This document shows positions 1-7,840 of a DNA stretch of 64,000 bases, piece after piece. The notes under the pieces were generated by a model. That model saw only the letters and a list, made by a program, of their open reading frames with translations, did no database searches and was not told the DNA's origin. Both the position numbers and the translations under genes were made by a program. The stretch is from Chloroflexi bacterium HGW-Chloroflexi-3 (GTDB taxonomy: Bacteria > Chloroflexota > Anaerolineae > Anaerolineales > Anaerolineaceae): NCBI GenBank assembly GCA_002842045.1, contig PHBX01000002.1, positions 186,001-250,000 on the forward strand, read 5' to 3'. Each line of letters opens with the position of its first letter. Position 1 is the first letter of the stretch.

Positions 1-1542
1 ATGGTTCTTTTAGTATTGGGGGGCTCGTTAGCATTAATTTTCCGGGTTGAATTAGCCCAATCTGGATTACAGCTTTTAAATTTTGTTCAATTTAATACTC
101 TGGTTGGTTTACATGGAATGGTACTGATTGCTTCAATATTAATGGGAATCGCTGCGATGAGTAATTATGTGGTCCCCTTATTAATTGGTGCTGAAGACAT
201 GGCATTTCCAAGGTTAAATGCTTTTTCATTTTGGATTGCCGTCCCTGCGTCAATCATATTAATGAGCTCCATGTTTTTTGGCGGTTTTGAAACTGGATGG
301 ACTGCTTATCCACCGTTAAGTGTGCGTGGACCAATGGGTATTCAAATGTTCTTTTTAGGTGTTTTTATCGTTGGATACTCTTCAATTTTGGGAGCGTTGA
401 ACCTGATTGCAACAATATTAACCATGCGAACCAAGGGTATGGGATTGTTTAAAATGCCTATTTTTGCCTGGTCAGTTCTGGCAACTTCCATAATCTCGTT
501 GACAGCTACTCAATTGATCGGCCTTTCTTTCCAATTAGTCATGTTTGAGAGATTGTTCGGAATGAGTTTCTTTACTCCTTCAGATGGAGGTAATCCCATT
601 CTTTTCCAACATTTGTTCTGGTTTTATTCACATCCTGCTGTATACATTTTTGTCTTACCAGGATTGGGAATAATCAGTGAGTTATTGCCAGTTTTTGTGC
701 GTAAACCATTATTTGGATACAAATGGGTGGCTATGTCCTCCATGGGGATCGCTCTGACAGGATTCCTGGTATGGGGTCACCATATGTTTACTGCAGGTAT
801 CGAAGAATATCTCAGGGTCCCGTTTATGTATAGCACATTATTGGTTGCGGTACCTACCGGTGTGAAATTCTTTAGTTGGGTGGCAACCATTTGGCAAGGA
901 AAAGCAAGATTTCCAGTACCAATGTTATTTGTACTTGGTGGGATTATTGTGTTTTTATTGGGTGGATTAACAGGTCCGCCAAACGGTACTGTATCCACCG
1001 ATTTGCATTTACATGATACTTACTATATTGTCGGTCATTTCCACAATACCATGTTTGGTGGATTCATATTCCCAATTTTTGCTGCCATTTACTACTGGTA
1101 TCCAAAGATTACCGGGAGAAGAATGAGTGAGACCTTGGGGAAAATTCATTTCTACCTCATGACACCGTCCTTTTTCCTGATGACATTTGGACAGATGAGA
1201 ATAGGCCTCTTGGGAATGCGTCGAAGAATTGCGGATTATGACCCAGCCATGGGATTTGATTTTACCCAATTGCTCATCACGATTGGTGGATATCTCATCG
1301 CTATATCAATTCTTGTATTTTTCTACAACCTTATCGTCAGTGCCAAAAAAGGGGAATCTGCAACTGGAAATATATGGAATTCCCGTTCACCTGAATGGGA
1401 TATTTTACCTTCTCCCGCACCAGTTCACAATTATGCAGGCATTCACTTCAATGTTGTCGGTGAACCATACGATTACGGTTTAATTGGAAGTAAATATGTT
1501 GAATTGGCACAGGGTATACATCAGAGAGAGGAGAGTGATTAA
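1..1542 (+). CDS. ctaD: Cytochrome c oxidase subunit I, A2 type (5' partial)
   Basis: Catalytic subunit of the membrane heme-copper oxygen reductase, which reduces O2 with electrons from cytochrome c and pumps protons. All metal ligands are visible: heme a His38 and His348, CuB His211, His260 and His261, heme a3 His346, and the cross-linked Tyr215. The motif around CuB is YSHPAVY rather than the GHPEVY of A1 oxidases. This Tyr-Ser form is the published hallmark of A2 enzymes such as the Thermus and Rhodothermus caa3 oxidases. Family members have about 30 more residues before His38, including the first half of helix I, so the true start lies upstream of the window. The stop overlaps the next start (TAATG). 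Confidence 0.97.
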   Translation: MVLLVLGGSLALIFRVELAQSGLQLLNFVQFNTLVGLHGMVLIASILMGIAAMSNYVVPLLIGAEDMAFPRLNAFSFWIAVPASIILMSSMFFGGFETGWTAYPPLSVRGPMGIQMFFLGVFIVGYSSILGALNLIATILTMRTKGMGLFKMPIFAWSVLATSIISLTATQLIGLSFQLVMFERLFGMSFFTPSDGGNPILFQHLFWFYSHPAVYIFVLPGLGIISELLPVFVRKPLFGYKWVAMSSMGIALTGFLVWGHHMFTAGIEEYLRVPFMYSTLLVAVPTGVKFFSWVATIWQGKARFPVPMLFVLGGIIVFLLGGLTGPPNGTVSTDLHLHDTYYIVGHFHNTMFGGFIFPIFAAIYYWYPKITGRRMSETLGKIHFYLMTPSFFLMTFGQMRIGLLGMRRRIADYDPAMGFDFTQLLITIGGYLIAISILVFFYNLIVSAKKGESATGNIWNSRSPEWDILPSPAPVHNYAGIHFNVVGEPYDYGLIGSKYVELAQGIHQREESD

Positions 1543-1745
1543 TGACTAAATTATCACCATTAAAACGTGGAGTTGTTGTATTTTTAATACTCGGAGTATT
1601 AACCGCCATAGAATATTATCTTGGTGTCAATGATGTTCCTACTATATTGTTATGGGCAATTGCAATAATAAAATTGTTATTGGTATTGCAATATTTTATG
1701 CACATAAACAGGGTCATCAATCCAAATAAGGGAGGTCATGAATGA
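1542..1745 (+). CDS. Prokaryotic cytochrome c oxidase subunit IV-like protein
   Basis: This 67-residue protein has two membrane segments (about residues 9-26 and 31-54), the second ending in QYFMHINR. That arrangement resembles the small bacterial subunit IV family, where a helix runs into a conserved F-M-H stretch. It probably helps assemble or stabilise the oxidase in the membrane. The position supports this: it starts inside the stop of subunit I and its own stop overlaps the start of subunit III (ATGA). Small subunits are poorly conserved, so the family name rests partly on context. Confidence 0.8.
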   Translation: MTKLSPLKRGVVVFLILGVLTAIEYYLGVNDVPTILLWAIAIIKLLLVLQYFMHINRVINPNKGGHE

Positions 1746-2311
1746 GTTCAATCAATAATGCGATAGTCAGTTATCAACAAAAGCTTGCAATCAACCGATT
1801 AGGATTATGGTTATTTTTTGCATCTGATGCATTCATGTTTGGCGGGTTACTAGTTGCTAGATTCTATCTTTTAGGTAATAAAAACCTGAATTTAGACCAA
1901 ACACTTGGATTATTGGTTACTTCCATTTTATTGATCAGTAGCTTTTTTATGAACAGGGCTGAAGTTATGGTCTCTGAGGGGAATCATAAGGGTTTTATCA
2001 CTTCTTTGGTCATTACAATTCTGCTGGGCATCAGCTTTCTGGTCGGTGTTGTTGGGTTGGAATGGGGTAGTGCACATTTTGGTCCAGGTGATGGTGCTGA
2101 AGGTGCCGTGTTTTATATGATGACGGGAATGCATGCATTTCATGTGTTAACTGGAATTATCTTCCTGAGCCTGGTATTACGAAATGGCTTAAACAAGAAA
2201 TACACACCTGAGAAACATTATGCTGTTGAAGCAAGTGCCAACTACTGGCATTTTGTAGATGTGGTTTGGATCATTTATTATCCCGTCCTTTACTTAATGG
2301 GCACGATTTAA
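1742..2311 (+). CDS. ctaE: Cytochrome c oxidase subunit III
   Basis: Membrane subunit III of the aa3-type oxidase. It carries no metal but stabilises subunit I and its proton uptake. The 189-residue protein has five predicted membrane helices, the length expected for the short bacterial form that lacks the first two helices of the mitochondrial protein. Recognisable features are RLGLWLFFASDAFMFGGL near the N-terminus, GMHAFHVLTGIIFL near residue 130, and the C-terminal YWHFVDVVWIIYYPVLYL. It is translationally coupled to the subunit IV-like gene by a 4-base overlap, and the SCO gene follows directly. Confidence 0.96.
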   Translation: MSSINNAIVSYQQKLAINRLGLWLFFASDAFMFGGLLVARFYLLGNKNLNLDQTLGLLVTSILLISSFFMNRAEVMVSEGNHKGFITSLVITILLGISFLVGVVGLEWGSAHFGPGDGAEGAVFYMMTGMHAFHVLTGIIFLSLVLRNGLNKKYTPEKHYAVEASANYWHFVDVVWIIYYPVLYLMGTI

Positions 2312-2926
2312 TTGAAAAAAATGAAAAATTCTGGTTTTTGGTTTTTGCTTTCGATGATAGCTGCCATTGGGATCGTATTTGGTTTTGTTATTGAGCGACC
2401 ACATACTTTTAGTGGTTCAGTGATCAATCCCGCAGTGCCTGCACCGGAATTTTCCCTTCTCTCAAGCCAGGGTGGGGAGTATAGTTTAGTTTCCAGAACC
2501 GGAAAATTTGTTTTAATCTTTTTTGGGTACACTTACTGTCCGGATGTGTGCCCGACCACGCTTTACGAAATGAAAGAAATCAAAGCTCGATTGAAAGAAA
2601 AAGCCGAAAATGTAGAATTTGTTTTTATAACTGTCGACCCTGAAAGAGATACTCAGGAACAGTTGAAACGATACTTAGCTTCTTTTGATGGATCTTTCTT
2701 TGGATTAACTGGTACAACCGAACAGTTAGAAATGGTTTGGAAAGATTATGGCGTCTATCGAGAAATACAGGAGACCGATAACTCTTTAGGCTATTTAGTT
2801 GATCACACATCCCGGCTTTATCTGATCAATTCGCAAGGTGAATTGATGATGACTTATCTGTATGAGACAACGCTTGACGAGATTGTTTCAGACCTGAATT
2901 ACCTTATAAAAAAGACTGATTTATAA
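2312..2926 (+). CDS. SCO1/SenC family copper chaperone
   Basis: Membrane-anchored thioredoxin-fold protein that delivers copper to, or reduces, the CuA site of cytochrome oxidase. An N-terminal membrane anchor (about residues 8-27) precedes the SCO domain. The copper ligands are present: Cys76 and Cys80 in YCPDVCP, and His165 in DHTSRLYL. The reading frame opens with TTG directly after the subunit III stop. An in-frame ATG lies three codons later at 2321, and neither start has a strong Shine-Dalgarno sequence. It sits between oxidase subunits and other assembly factors, as expected. Confidence 0.93.
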   Translation: MKKMKNSGFWFLLSMIAAIGIVFGFVIERPHTFSGSVINPAVPAPEFSLLSSQGGEYSLVSRTGKFVLIFFGYTYCPDVCPTTLYEMKEIKARLKEKAENVEFVFITVDPERDTQEQLKRYLASFDGSFFGLTGTTEQLEMVWKDYGVYREIQETDNSLGYLVDHTSRLYLINSQGELMMTYLYETTLDEIVSDLNYLIKKTDL

Positions 2927-2927
2927 C

Positions 2928-3455
2928 ATGGCTACGGGTATTCGGAACAATTTGGTGCTTCGCCTGCTTTACTCTTTAATAATTGCCTTTTTTTTTGGCT
3001 TTTTGATTAGCGAAGTTTCCTTTCAGGTCCTCACGAAAAATACTGAACGGGAAGTTGAAATATATGAAATCAAAATTCCCGAAGGAACATCAGAGAGAGT
3101 TGAAAAAGGATTCCCAATCCCATCTATTCCCGAATCTATGATTTTCTTTGAAGGTGACAAAATTATTGTCCAGAATGATGATAGTGTCAGCCATCAATTA
3201 GGACCTATTTGGGTTCCAGCGGGATCAACCGGAACCTTAACATTGGAAAAACCTCAAACTTATTCATTAGCATGTACATTTCAACCTTCAAAATTGATGG
3301 GACTGGAAGTACGTCCCAGGTTAACGAATAATATTCGTTTTCAGGGCATTTTGGCAATTGGTCTTCCTTCAGGCATATTAGTCTGGTTATTTTCAATCGT
3401 GATTTTTCCTCTAGATTCTAAAAAAATCGAGGTGAAAAGCAATTATGAAGAATAA
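2928..3455 (+). CDS. Cupredoxin-like membrane protein of unknown function
   Basis: I do not recognise a named family. The 175-residue protein has one membrane helix at the N-terminus (about 13-33), a soluble domain (about 40-140) and a second helix at the C-terminus (about 146-165). The soluble part reads like a cupredoxin: SVSHQLGPIWVPAGS, then YSLACTFQPSKLMG. This offers a His, a Cys, a Gln and a Met in roughly the right order for a type 1 copper site, but the second His is missing. It starts one base after the SCO stop and overlaps the SURF1 start by 11 bases. A role in oxidase copper assembly or electron delivery is plausible but inferred. Confidence 0.7.
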   Translation: MATGIRNNLVLRLLYSLIIAFFFGFLISEVSFQVLTKNTEREVEIYEIKIPEGTSERVEKGFPIPSIPESMIFFEGDKIIVQNDDSVSHQLGPIWVPAGSTGTLTLEKPQTYSLACTFQPSKLMGLEVRPRLTNNIRFQGILAIGLPSGILVWLFSIVIFPLDSKKIEVKSNYEE

Positions 3456-4194
3456 AGAAATCCTGAAGTGGACGCTGACAACAATTCTCGTTCTGATTGG
3501 GGTGTATGTTCTTATTCGACTGGGATTTTGGCAATTAGATCGTTTGGAGAGTAGACGACAATTTAACCAACATTATCTTGAACAAATATCTTCTCCAATC
3601 ATTAATTTAAATGATGAAAGCAATCATCAGGAATTACTGAATATGGAATATCGAGAAGTAAGTGTTTCAGGATTTTATAATTTTAAAAATGAAATATATT
3701 TACAAAATCAGGCCTTTGATAATATACCTGGTTACAGAGTTGTTACACCATTAAAAATAGACAATAACGAAAATTTAGTTTATATCGAAAGAGGTTGGAT
3801 ATCACTTGAAGATTTGAAGGATATAGAAGTCATAAATAGTATTTACACCCAACATCAAAATATTGAAGGGATTATCAGACTTCCACAATCTGAAAGTGAT
3901 TTTGGCGGGATATCATCCAATGCAAGTGAATCGAACTCTCAATTTTTCCTTTATGTTGACCTTGATTTGCTAACAACAGAATTGGATTACGGGTTACTGC
4001 CAATTTATGTTCAACTAAAAGATGTAAGTAATAATCAGAAACCTTATTCAAAATTGCCTGAAATTGAAATAACTGAAGGACCACATTTTGGGTATGCCAT
4101 TCAATGGTTCTTTTTTGCGAGTTTATTGGGGATTGGATATCCATTTTTCGTTTGGAAACAAATCTGGGGTGAAAAAAATAGGAGCAGGGAATGA
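3445..4194 (+). CDS. SURF1 family oxidase assembly protein
   Basis: Integral membrane factor that helps insert heme a into subunit I of cytochrome oxidase. The 249-residue protein has the family layout of an N-terminal helix (about 10-27) followed by GFWQLDRLESRRQFN, a periplasmic domain with a GYRVVTPL segment near residue 95 and an IERGW motif, and a C-terminal helix (about 214-235) after HFGYAIQWF. Both ends overlap neighbours (11 bases before, ATGA after), so it is part of one oxidase assembly operon. Confidence 0.93.
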   Translation: MKNKEILKWTLTTILVLIGVYVLIRLGFWQLDRLESRRQFNQHYLEQISSPIINLNDESNHQELLNMEYREVSVSGFYNFKNEIYLQNQAFDNIPGYRVVTPLKIDNNENLVYIERGWISLEDLKDIEVINSIYTQHQNIEGIIRLPQSESDFGGISSNASESNSQFFLYVDLDLLTTELDYGLLPIYVQLKDVSNNQKPYSKLPEIEITEGPHFGYAIQWFFFASLLGIGYPFFVWKQIWGEKNRSRE

Positions 4195-5966
4195 AAATAT
4201 TAAAAACATTATTAGAAATAACAATGAAATTAAAAATCTTTCACTTTATCATATTTAACGTAATCGTTTTTGGATTAATAATTGTCATGAATTCAATGAC
4301 TCGATTTGAAAATCAAATATTTTCTTGTTCTTTCTGGCTAACCTGTGAAAATAATGGTTCTTTATCAAACAGTTTTAACCTCATTACACAGTTGATTTTA
4401 TCCAGCTTGGGTTTAATTTCATTATTGACTGCTAAAAAATATTATTCGAATAAGCGTGAAAATAAATTCGATAATAAATTCCTTAATATTACGCTGATTC
4501 TGGCAAGCTTAGTCTTTCTCATAAACCTCTACTCGTTATTCATCAAACCTGCTCATCCATTCATTCCAACATTTTTTTCATTGTTCTTGACAATTGTTTT
4601 CACAAAATGGTTTGTGCGAAGAAAATATGTAAAAGATATTCCTGGAAAATTACCGGCTAAAAATAATTTTTTACCTTTGTTATTGAGTTCTTCAATTTTC
4701 ATGATAGGACTTGGAATTCTAATTTCATTTTTAGGTTCATCTAAGTTATGCAATCAATTTCCCATCTGTTTTTCTCCTGATGGACTGACCATTGATATGG
4801 TTCTGGTAAATGCTCACCGATTTTTCACCTTAACAACTGGTGTCTTGATCACCAAGTTGTTATTTAACACCTGGCGAAAAAATAGAGAAAATTATGATTT
4901 ATTAATCTCTATCACAATTAGTTTTATCGTATTTATTGGACAAAGCATGATAGGCGGAATTCAAGCAATTAGAAATTTGCCTTTGGACCTGCTATTCGTT
5001 CATTCGGTTAGTTCTGTCATTTATTTACTAGCAGTAGTGTATGCATTTCACGCAGTACAATTTGTTCACGCAGATTCAGTTATAGAAACAAAAACCATTT
5101 TTAATGATTCTCAACGAAGAAAAGATTTCTTGATATTGAATAAACCGATTATTGTAGCCTTGTTATTGGTGACTACATATGCAGGTATGGTTGTGGGTGG
5201 AGAAAAAATCCCTTCATTTTCATTGACATTCTGGACCATGCTCGGTGGGGCATTAGCTGCCGGTGGGGCATCTGCCATAAACCAATACATTGATCGCGAA
5301 ATCGACTTATCCATGCAAAGGACAGCAAAACGCCCGCTTCCTTCTGGGCGCTTACACCCAACTGAAGCATTAGCTCTAGGAATTTCTGAAATTATTCTTT
5401 CCTTTTTCATTTATGCAGCTTTTGTAAATTTAAATGCTTCCCTGCTTGCTATGGCGGGGATGGTTTATTATGTTTTCATTTATAGCAGCTGGCTGAAACA
5501 CATTACTGTTCAAAATATTGTTATTGGAGGAGGAGCCGGTGCTATCCCACCACTTGTGGGTTGGGCAGCAGCTACAGGTGGATTAAATATTCCTTCATTA
5601 CTCTTATTTGCTTTGGTATTTTTATGGACTCCGCCGCACTTTTGGGCTTTGGCTCTTGTTAGAAAAAATGACTATGCCAGAGCGAGTATTCCAATGATGC
5701 CGGTTATCAAGGGTGAAAAGAAAACCCGATTCCAAATATTGATTTACACAATTCAATTGGTCGTTTTAACATTATTGATGCCTTTATTTGGTATTGGCGG
5801 AAGTGTATATTTTATTATGGCAACCGTTTTAGGGTTGTGGTTACTCAGTACAGCCTGGCAGGTATTTAAATTAGAAGGCAATAAAATTGCATTTAAAATG
5901 TACCGGTACTCAAGTATGTATCTTGCATTTATATTTTTTGCCATGGTGATAGACGTCTTATTGTAG
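4191..5966 (+). CDS. Fused heme A synthase / heme O synthase (CtaA-CtaB)
   Basis: One 591-residue membrane protein carries both steps from heme B to heme A. Residues 1-295 resemble CtaA (COX15), and residues 315-591 are a UbiA-type protoheme IX farnesyltransferase (CtaB, COX10) with the Asp-rich motif Asn364-x3-Asp368-x3-Asp372 and the following RTAKRPLPSGR. In the CtaA part, the second four-helix half keeps its heme ligands (His209 in NAHRFF, His271 in FVHSVS) and the Cys187/Cys193 pair. The first half keeps a Cys46/Cys52 pair but shows no clear counterpart of the first HRxxA histidine. CtaA-CtaB fusions are known in some Chloroflexota. The start overlaps the SURF1 stop (ATGA) and follows an AGGAG-like site. 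Confidence 0.92.
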   Translation: MKILKTLLEITMKLKIFHFIIFNVIVFGLIIVMNSMTRFENQIFSCSFWLTCENNGSLSNSFNLITQLILSSLGLISLLTAKKYYSNKRENKFDNKFLNITLILASLVFLINLYSLFIKPAHPFIPTFFSLFLTIVFTKWFVRRKYVKDIPGKLPAKNNFLPLLLSSSIFMIGLGILISFLGSSKLCNQFPICFSPDGLTIDMVLVNAHRFFTLTTGVLITKLLFNTWRKNRENYDLLISITISFIVFIGQSMIGGIQAIRNLPLDLLFVHSVSSVIYLLAVVYAFHAVQFVHADSVIETKTIFNDSQRRKDFLILNKPIIVALLLVTTYAGMVVGGEKIPSFSLTFWTMLGGALAAGGASAINQYIDREIDLSMQRTAKRPLPSGRLHPTEALALGISEIILSFFIYAAFVNLNASLLAMAGMVYYVFIYSSWLKHITVQNIVIGGGAGAIPPLVGWAAATGGLNIPSLLLFALVFLWTPPHFWALALVRKNDYARASIPMMPVIKGEKKTRFQILIYTIQLVVLTLLMPLFGIGGSVYFIMATVLGLWLLSTAWQVFKLEGNKIAFKMYRYSSMYLAFIFFAMVIDVLL

Positions 5967-5972
5967 ATCAAT

Positions 5973-6014
5973 AAAAAAAGAGATTTTATGTAAATTTATA
6001 AAATCTCTTTTTTT
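5973..6014. terminator. Bidirectional intrinsic terminator after the oxidase operon
   Basis: A 17-bp inverted repeat is A-rich on one side and T-rich on the other. Its core GAGATTTTAT (5980-5989) pairs with 5998-6007 across an 8-base loop. It ends both the rightward oxidase operon and the leftward rsfS operon. Confidence 0.9.
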
Positions 6015-6053
6015 ATTTTACAGATACAGAAATGATGTTGATAACAATTCGAA

Positions 6054-6383
6054 TTATTGAAGCTTTACCAACACTTTACCTTCATTCCACAGTTCCTCCA
6101 GTCGATAATACTCTCTTTTTTCTGGAGAAAATAGATGTACAATCACGTCTCCTAAATCCAGTAAGACCCAACCATACATGCTGTTTCCTTCTGGGGATGA
6201 AGAAATTTTGAATTCTTTCTTTACTTCATCCTGGACTATTTTTGATAGTGCATCTAACATCCGGTCACTTGTTCCGGAACAAAAAACAAAATAATCTGTA
6301 AATGGGACTACTTTTTGAACATCCATAAGGAGAATATCCTCACCCTTTTTTTCGTCAAGAATGTCCACTATAAATTTTGCCAA
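6054..6383 (-). CDS. rsfS: Ribosomal silencing factor RsfS
   Basis: Iojap/RsfS protein that binds ribosomal protein L14 on the 50S subunit and blocks subunit joining when nutrients run out. The roughly 109-residue protein shows the family core: KGEDILLMDV, FTDYFVFCSGTSDRMLDALS, EGNSMYGWVLLDLGDVIVHLF and REYYRLEELW. The start is uncertain. A TTG at 6383 begins MAKFIVDIL, but the same frame stays open upstream and would read NSIDLAKF, close to the usual N-terminus of the family, from a CTG or ATT codon. A GAGGTGAG sequence sits just upstream of those codons. It is separated from thpR by 75 bases. Confidence 0.93.
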   Translation of the reverse strand: MAKFIVDILDEKKGEDILLMDVQKVVPFTDYFVFCSGTSDRMLDALSKIVQDEVKKEFKISSSPEGNSMYGWVLLDLGDVIVHLFSPEKREYYRLEELWNEGKVLVKLQ

Positions 6384-6458
6384 ATCAATACTATTCAGAT
6401 CTCACCTCACATAGAATACTAGGTTTTCATTCTAACACAGATAATTTCATTTTCAGGT

Positions 6459-7040
6459 TCAAAAATTATATTTACGAAGCTCAGTATAAATGGGTCCTTT
6501 GGTAGTTAAAATACTTTGATACACACAATAATGATTGATCGTAAAAGAAATCGAATTTATTTCCTTTCTTTTGTACAATTCCTGCTTTATGATATCAAAG
6601 TGATCCTTTTTAATGCCTGGTCTTAATCGAGCAATTGTTAAATGTGGTGAAAAAGATTTGCTATCATTTTCATTCTTAACCATTGATGTTGATTTTTCGA
6701 CAAATTGGGCTAATTCAGATAATGTATTATGACTGGATGTACCCACCCATATAACGTGTGGTTTATACAAAGAAGGGAAAGCACCAATTTTATTAATCGT
6801 CAGATTGAACGGGGCAAATTGGTTTTCAGTTTTTAGTTTTTCAAACAAGAAATGCAATGTTGACTTGGAAATATTTCCAAGGAATTTTAACGTTAAGTGA
6901 ATATTTTCAGGTTGAACCCATTTCACAGATTTATCGGGGAATGTCAACTTAAGATCGGATATGATTTGAGTTAAATATTCTGTAACATCTTTGGGTAATG
7001 GTATTGCAATAAACGCACGAATTTCATCATCGTGATTCAT
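6459..7040 (-). CDS. thpR: RNA 2',3'-cyclic phosphodiesterase (2H family)
   Basis: 2H phosphoesterase of the LigT/ThpR type, which opens 2',3'-cyclic phosphates on RNA ends. Both catalytic motifs are intact: His48-Leu-Thr50 in IHLTLKFLGN and His133-Leu-Thr135 in SPHLTIARLR. The spacing and the total length of 193 residues are typical. Its ATG overlaps the stop of the upstream PCu(A)C gene (ATGA), so the two are likely co-translated, although no functional link is known. Confidence 0.94.
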   Translation of the reverse strand: MNHDDEIRAFIAIPLPKDVTEYLTQIISDLKLTFPDKSVKWVQPENIHLTLKFLGNISKSTLHFLFEKLKTENQFAPFNLTINKIGAFPSLYKPHVIWVGTSSHNTLSELAQFVEKSTSMVKNENDSKSFSPHLTIARLRPGIKKDHFDIIKQELYKRKEINSISFTINHYCVYQSILTTKGPIYTELRKYNF

Positions 7041-7477
7041 TCAGTTTCTTTCACCTCAACGATAATATTTTTTTGACCTGATTTTTCGAATGTCAAGGAA
7101 ATTTCAAATTGATCTCCTGGTTTAATATCTTGTTTCAAGTCAATAAGCATAATATGATAACTCATTGGTTTGAATTCAAGTACCTGATTTGGCTTAATTT
7201 CAACAAATTCCTGTTCCATCATCTTCATTGTTCCATCGACCATGCTACTCAGGTGGATTTCATTGAATTCTGCAATCTGACTTGAAACTGAAAGAAGCCT
7301 ATCAGTTTCTTTAAGATTATTTTCAATCTTAAAATATACAGCTGATGGGTTTCCTTGTAATGAGGGTCTCGCCCAGGCTTTTTCAATTTTGATTCCATTA
7401 TCTTTAGCACTTAAATTACTACAAGAAACTAAAACCATAACAATTAATAAGTTTATGACGATGATTAATTTTCTCAT
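7037..7477 (-). CDS. PCu(A)C-type copper chaperone lipoprotein
   Basis: Periplasm-facing copper chaperone that can load the CuA centre of cytochrome oxidase together with SCO. The copper motif H-x10-M-x21-H-x-M is complete at His75, Met86, His108 and Met110. The N-terminus is a signal peptide with lipobox LVSC, which makes Cys19 the likely lipid anchor. I chose the ATG at 7477 because GGGAGG lies six bases upstream. A TTG two codons earlier would fall closer to that site. The oxidase operon next door on the opposite strand fits the role. Confidence 0.93.
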   Translation of the reverse strand: MRKLIIVINLLIVMVLVSCSNLSAKDNGIKIEKAWARPSLQGNPSAVYFKIENNLKETDRLLSVSSQIAEFNEIHLSSMVDGTMKMMEQEFVEIKPNQVLEFKPMSYHIMLIDLKQDIKPGDQFEISLTFEKSGQKNIIVEVKETE

Positions 7478-7583
7478 TCCCAACCTCCCGAGTTAATAAG
7501 GAGTATAAAAATATATTGTTTCAAGGTCAAGTAATTTGATTATGCAAATGTTTATTTTCAATTTTGATGCAAAATTATTAATC

Positions 7584-7612
7584 TAGTCAAGGAAAATAAC
7601 TTGTGGTATAAA
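7584..7612 (+). promoter_or_regulatory. Sigma-70-type promoter of the 6S RNA
   Basis: TAGTCA (7584-7589) lies 17 bases before TATAAA (7607-7612). Transcription would start near 7619-7621, exactly where the predicted 6S stem begins. Confidence 0.6.
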
Positions 7613-7618
7613 ATAATT

Positions 7619-7794
7619 ACCCTGTGGTGTTCGTGATTGCTGCACAACCGGTTTTGAGCCAACACCCTTAAGATGGGGCTCAGTGTCACTGAGCGTACGC
7701 GATAGGCTTGAGCCAAGGCGAAAACTCCGGAGCGGGCCCCCACCTGCATTTGCAGGTTCAAAACTATGTAGCACACGGCATTGCGGGGTTTTTT
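7619..7794 (+). ncRNA. ssrS: Probable 6S RNA
   Basis: About 175 bases that fold into one long interrupted hairpin. The 5' end (CCCUGUGGUGUUCGUG, from 7620) pairs with the 3' end (GCACACGGCAUUGCGGGG), then UGCU pairs with AGCA. Next comes an uninterrupted 10-bp helix, GUUUUGAGCC with GGUUCAAAAC. The apex includes a small GCUCAG/CUGAGC hairpin near 7679-7695. Closing-stem motifs UGUUCG and CGGCAU match those of the E. coli 6S RNA, which binds RNA polymerase by mimicking an open promoter. A promoter precedes it and GGGG plus six T residues ends it. Short open frames on either strand here are not genes. A covariance search with the Rfam 6S model would settle it. Confidence 0.8.
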
Positions 7795-7840
7795 AAATAA
7801 ATTCTCCTATAATACAATAATAAATTTTAAAGGGAGAATG

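Noticed and set aside
7558..7776. Two overlapping minus-strand open frames of 63-72 codons
   Set aside because: They cover the 6S RNA stem region in antisense, have no ribosome-binding site and no recognisable product.
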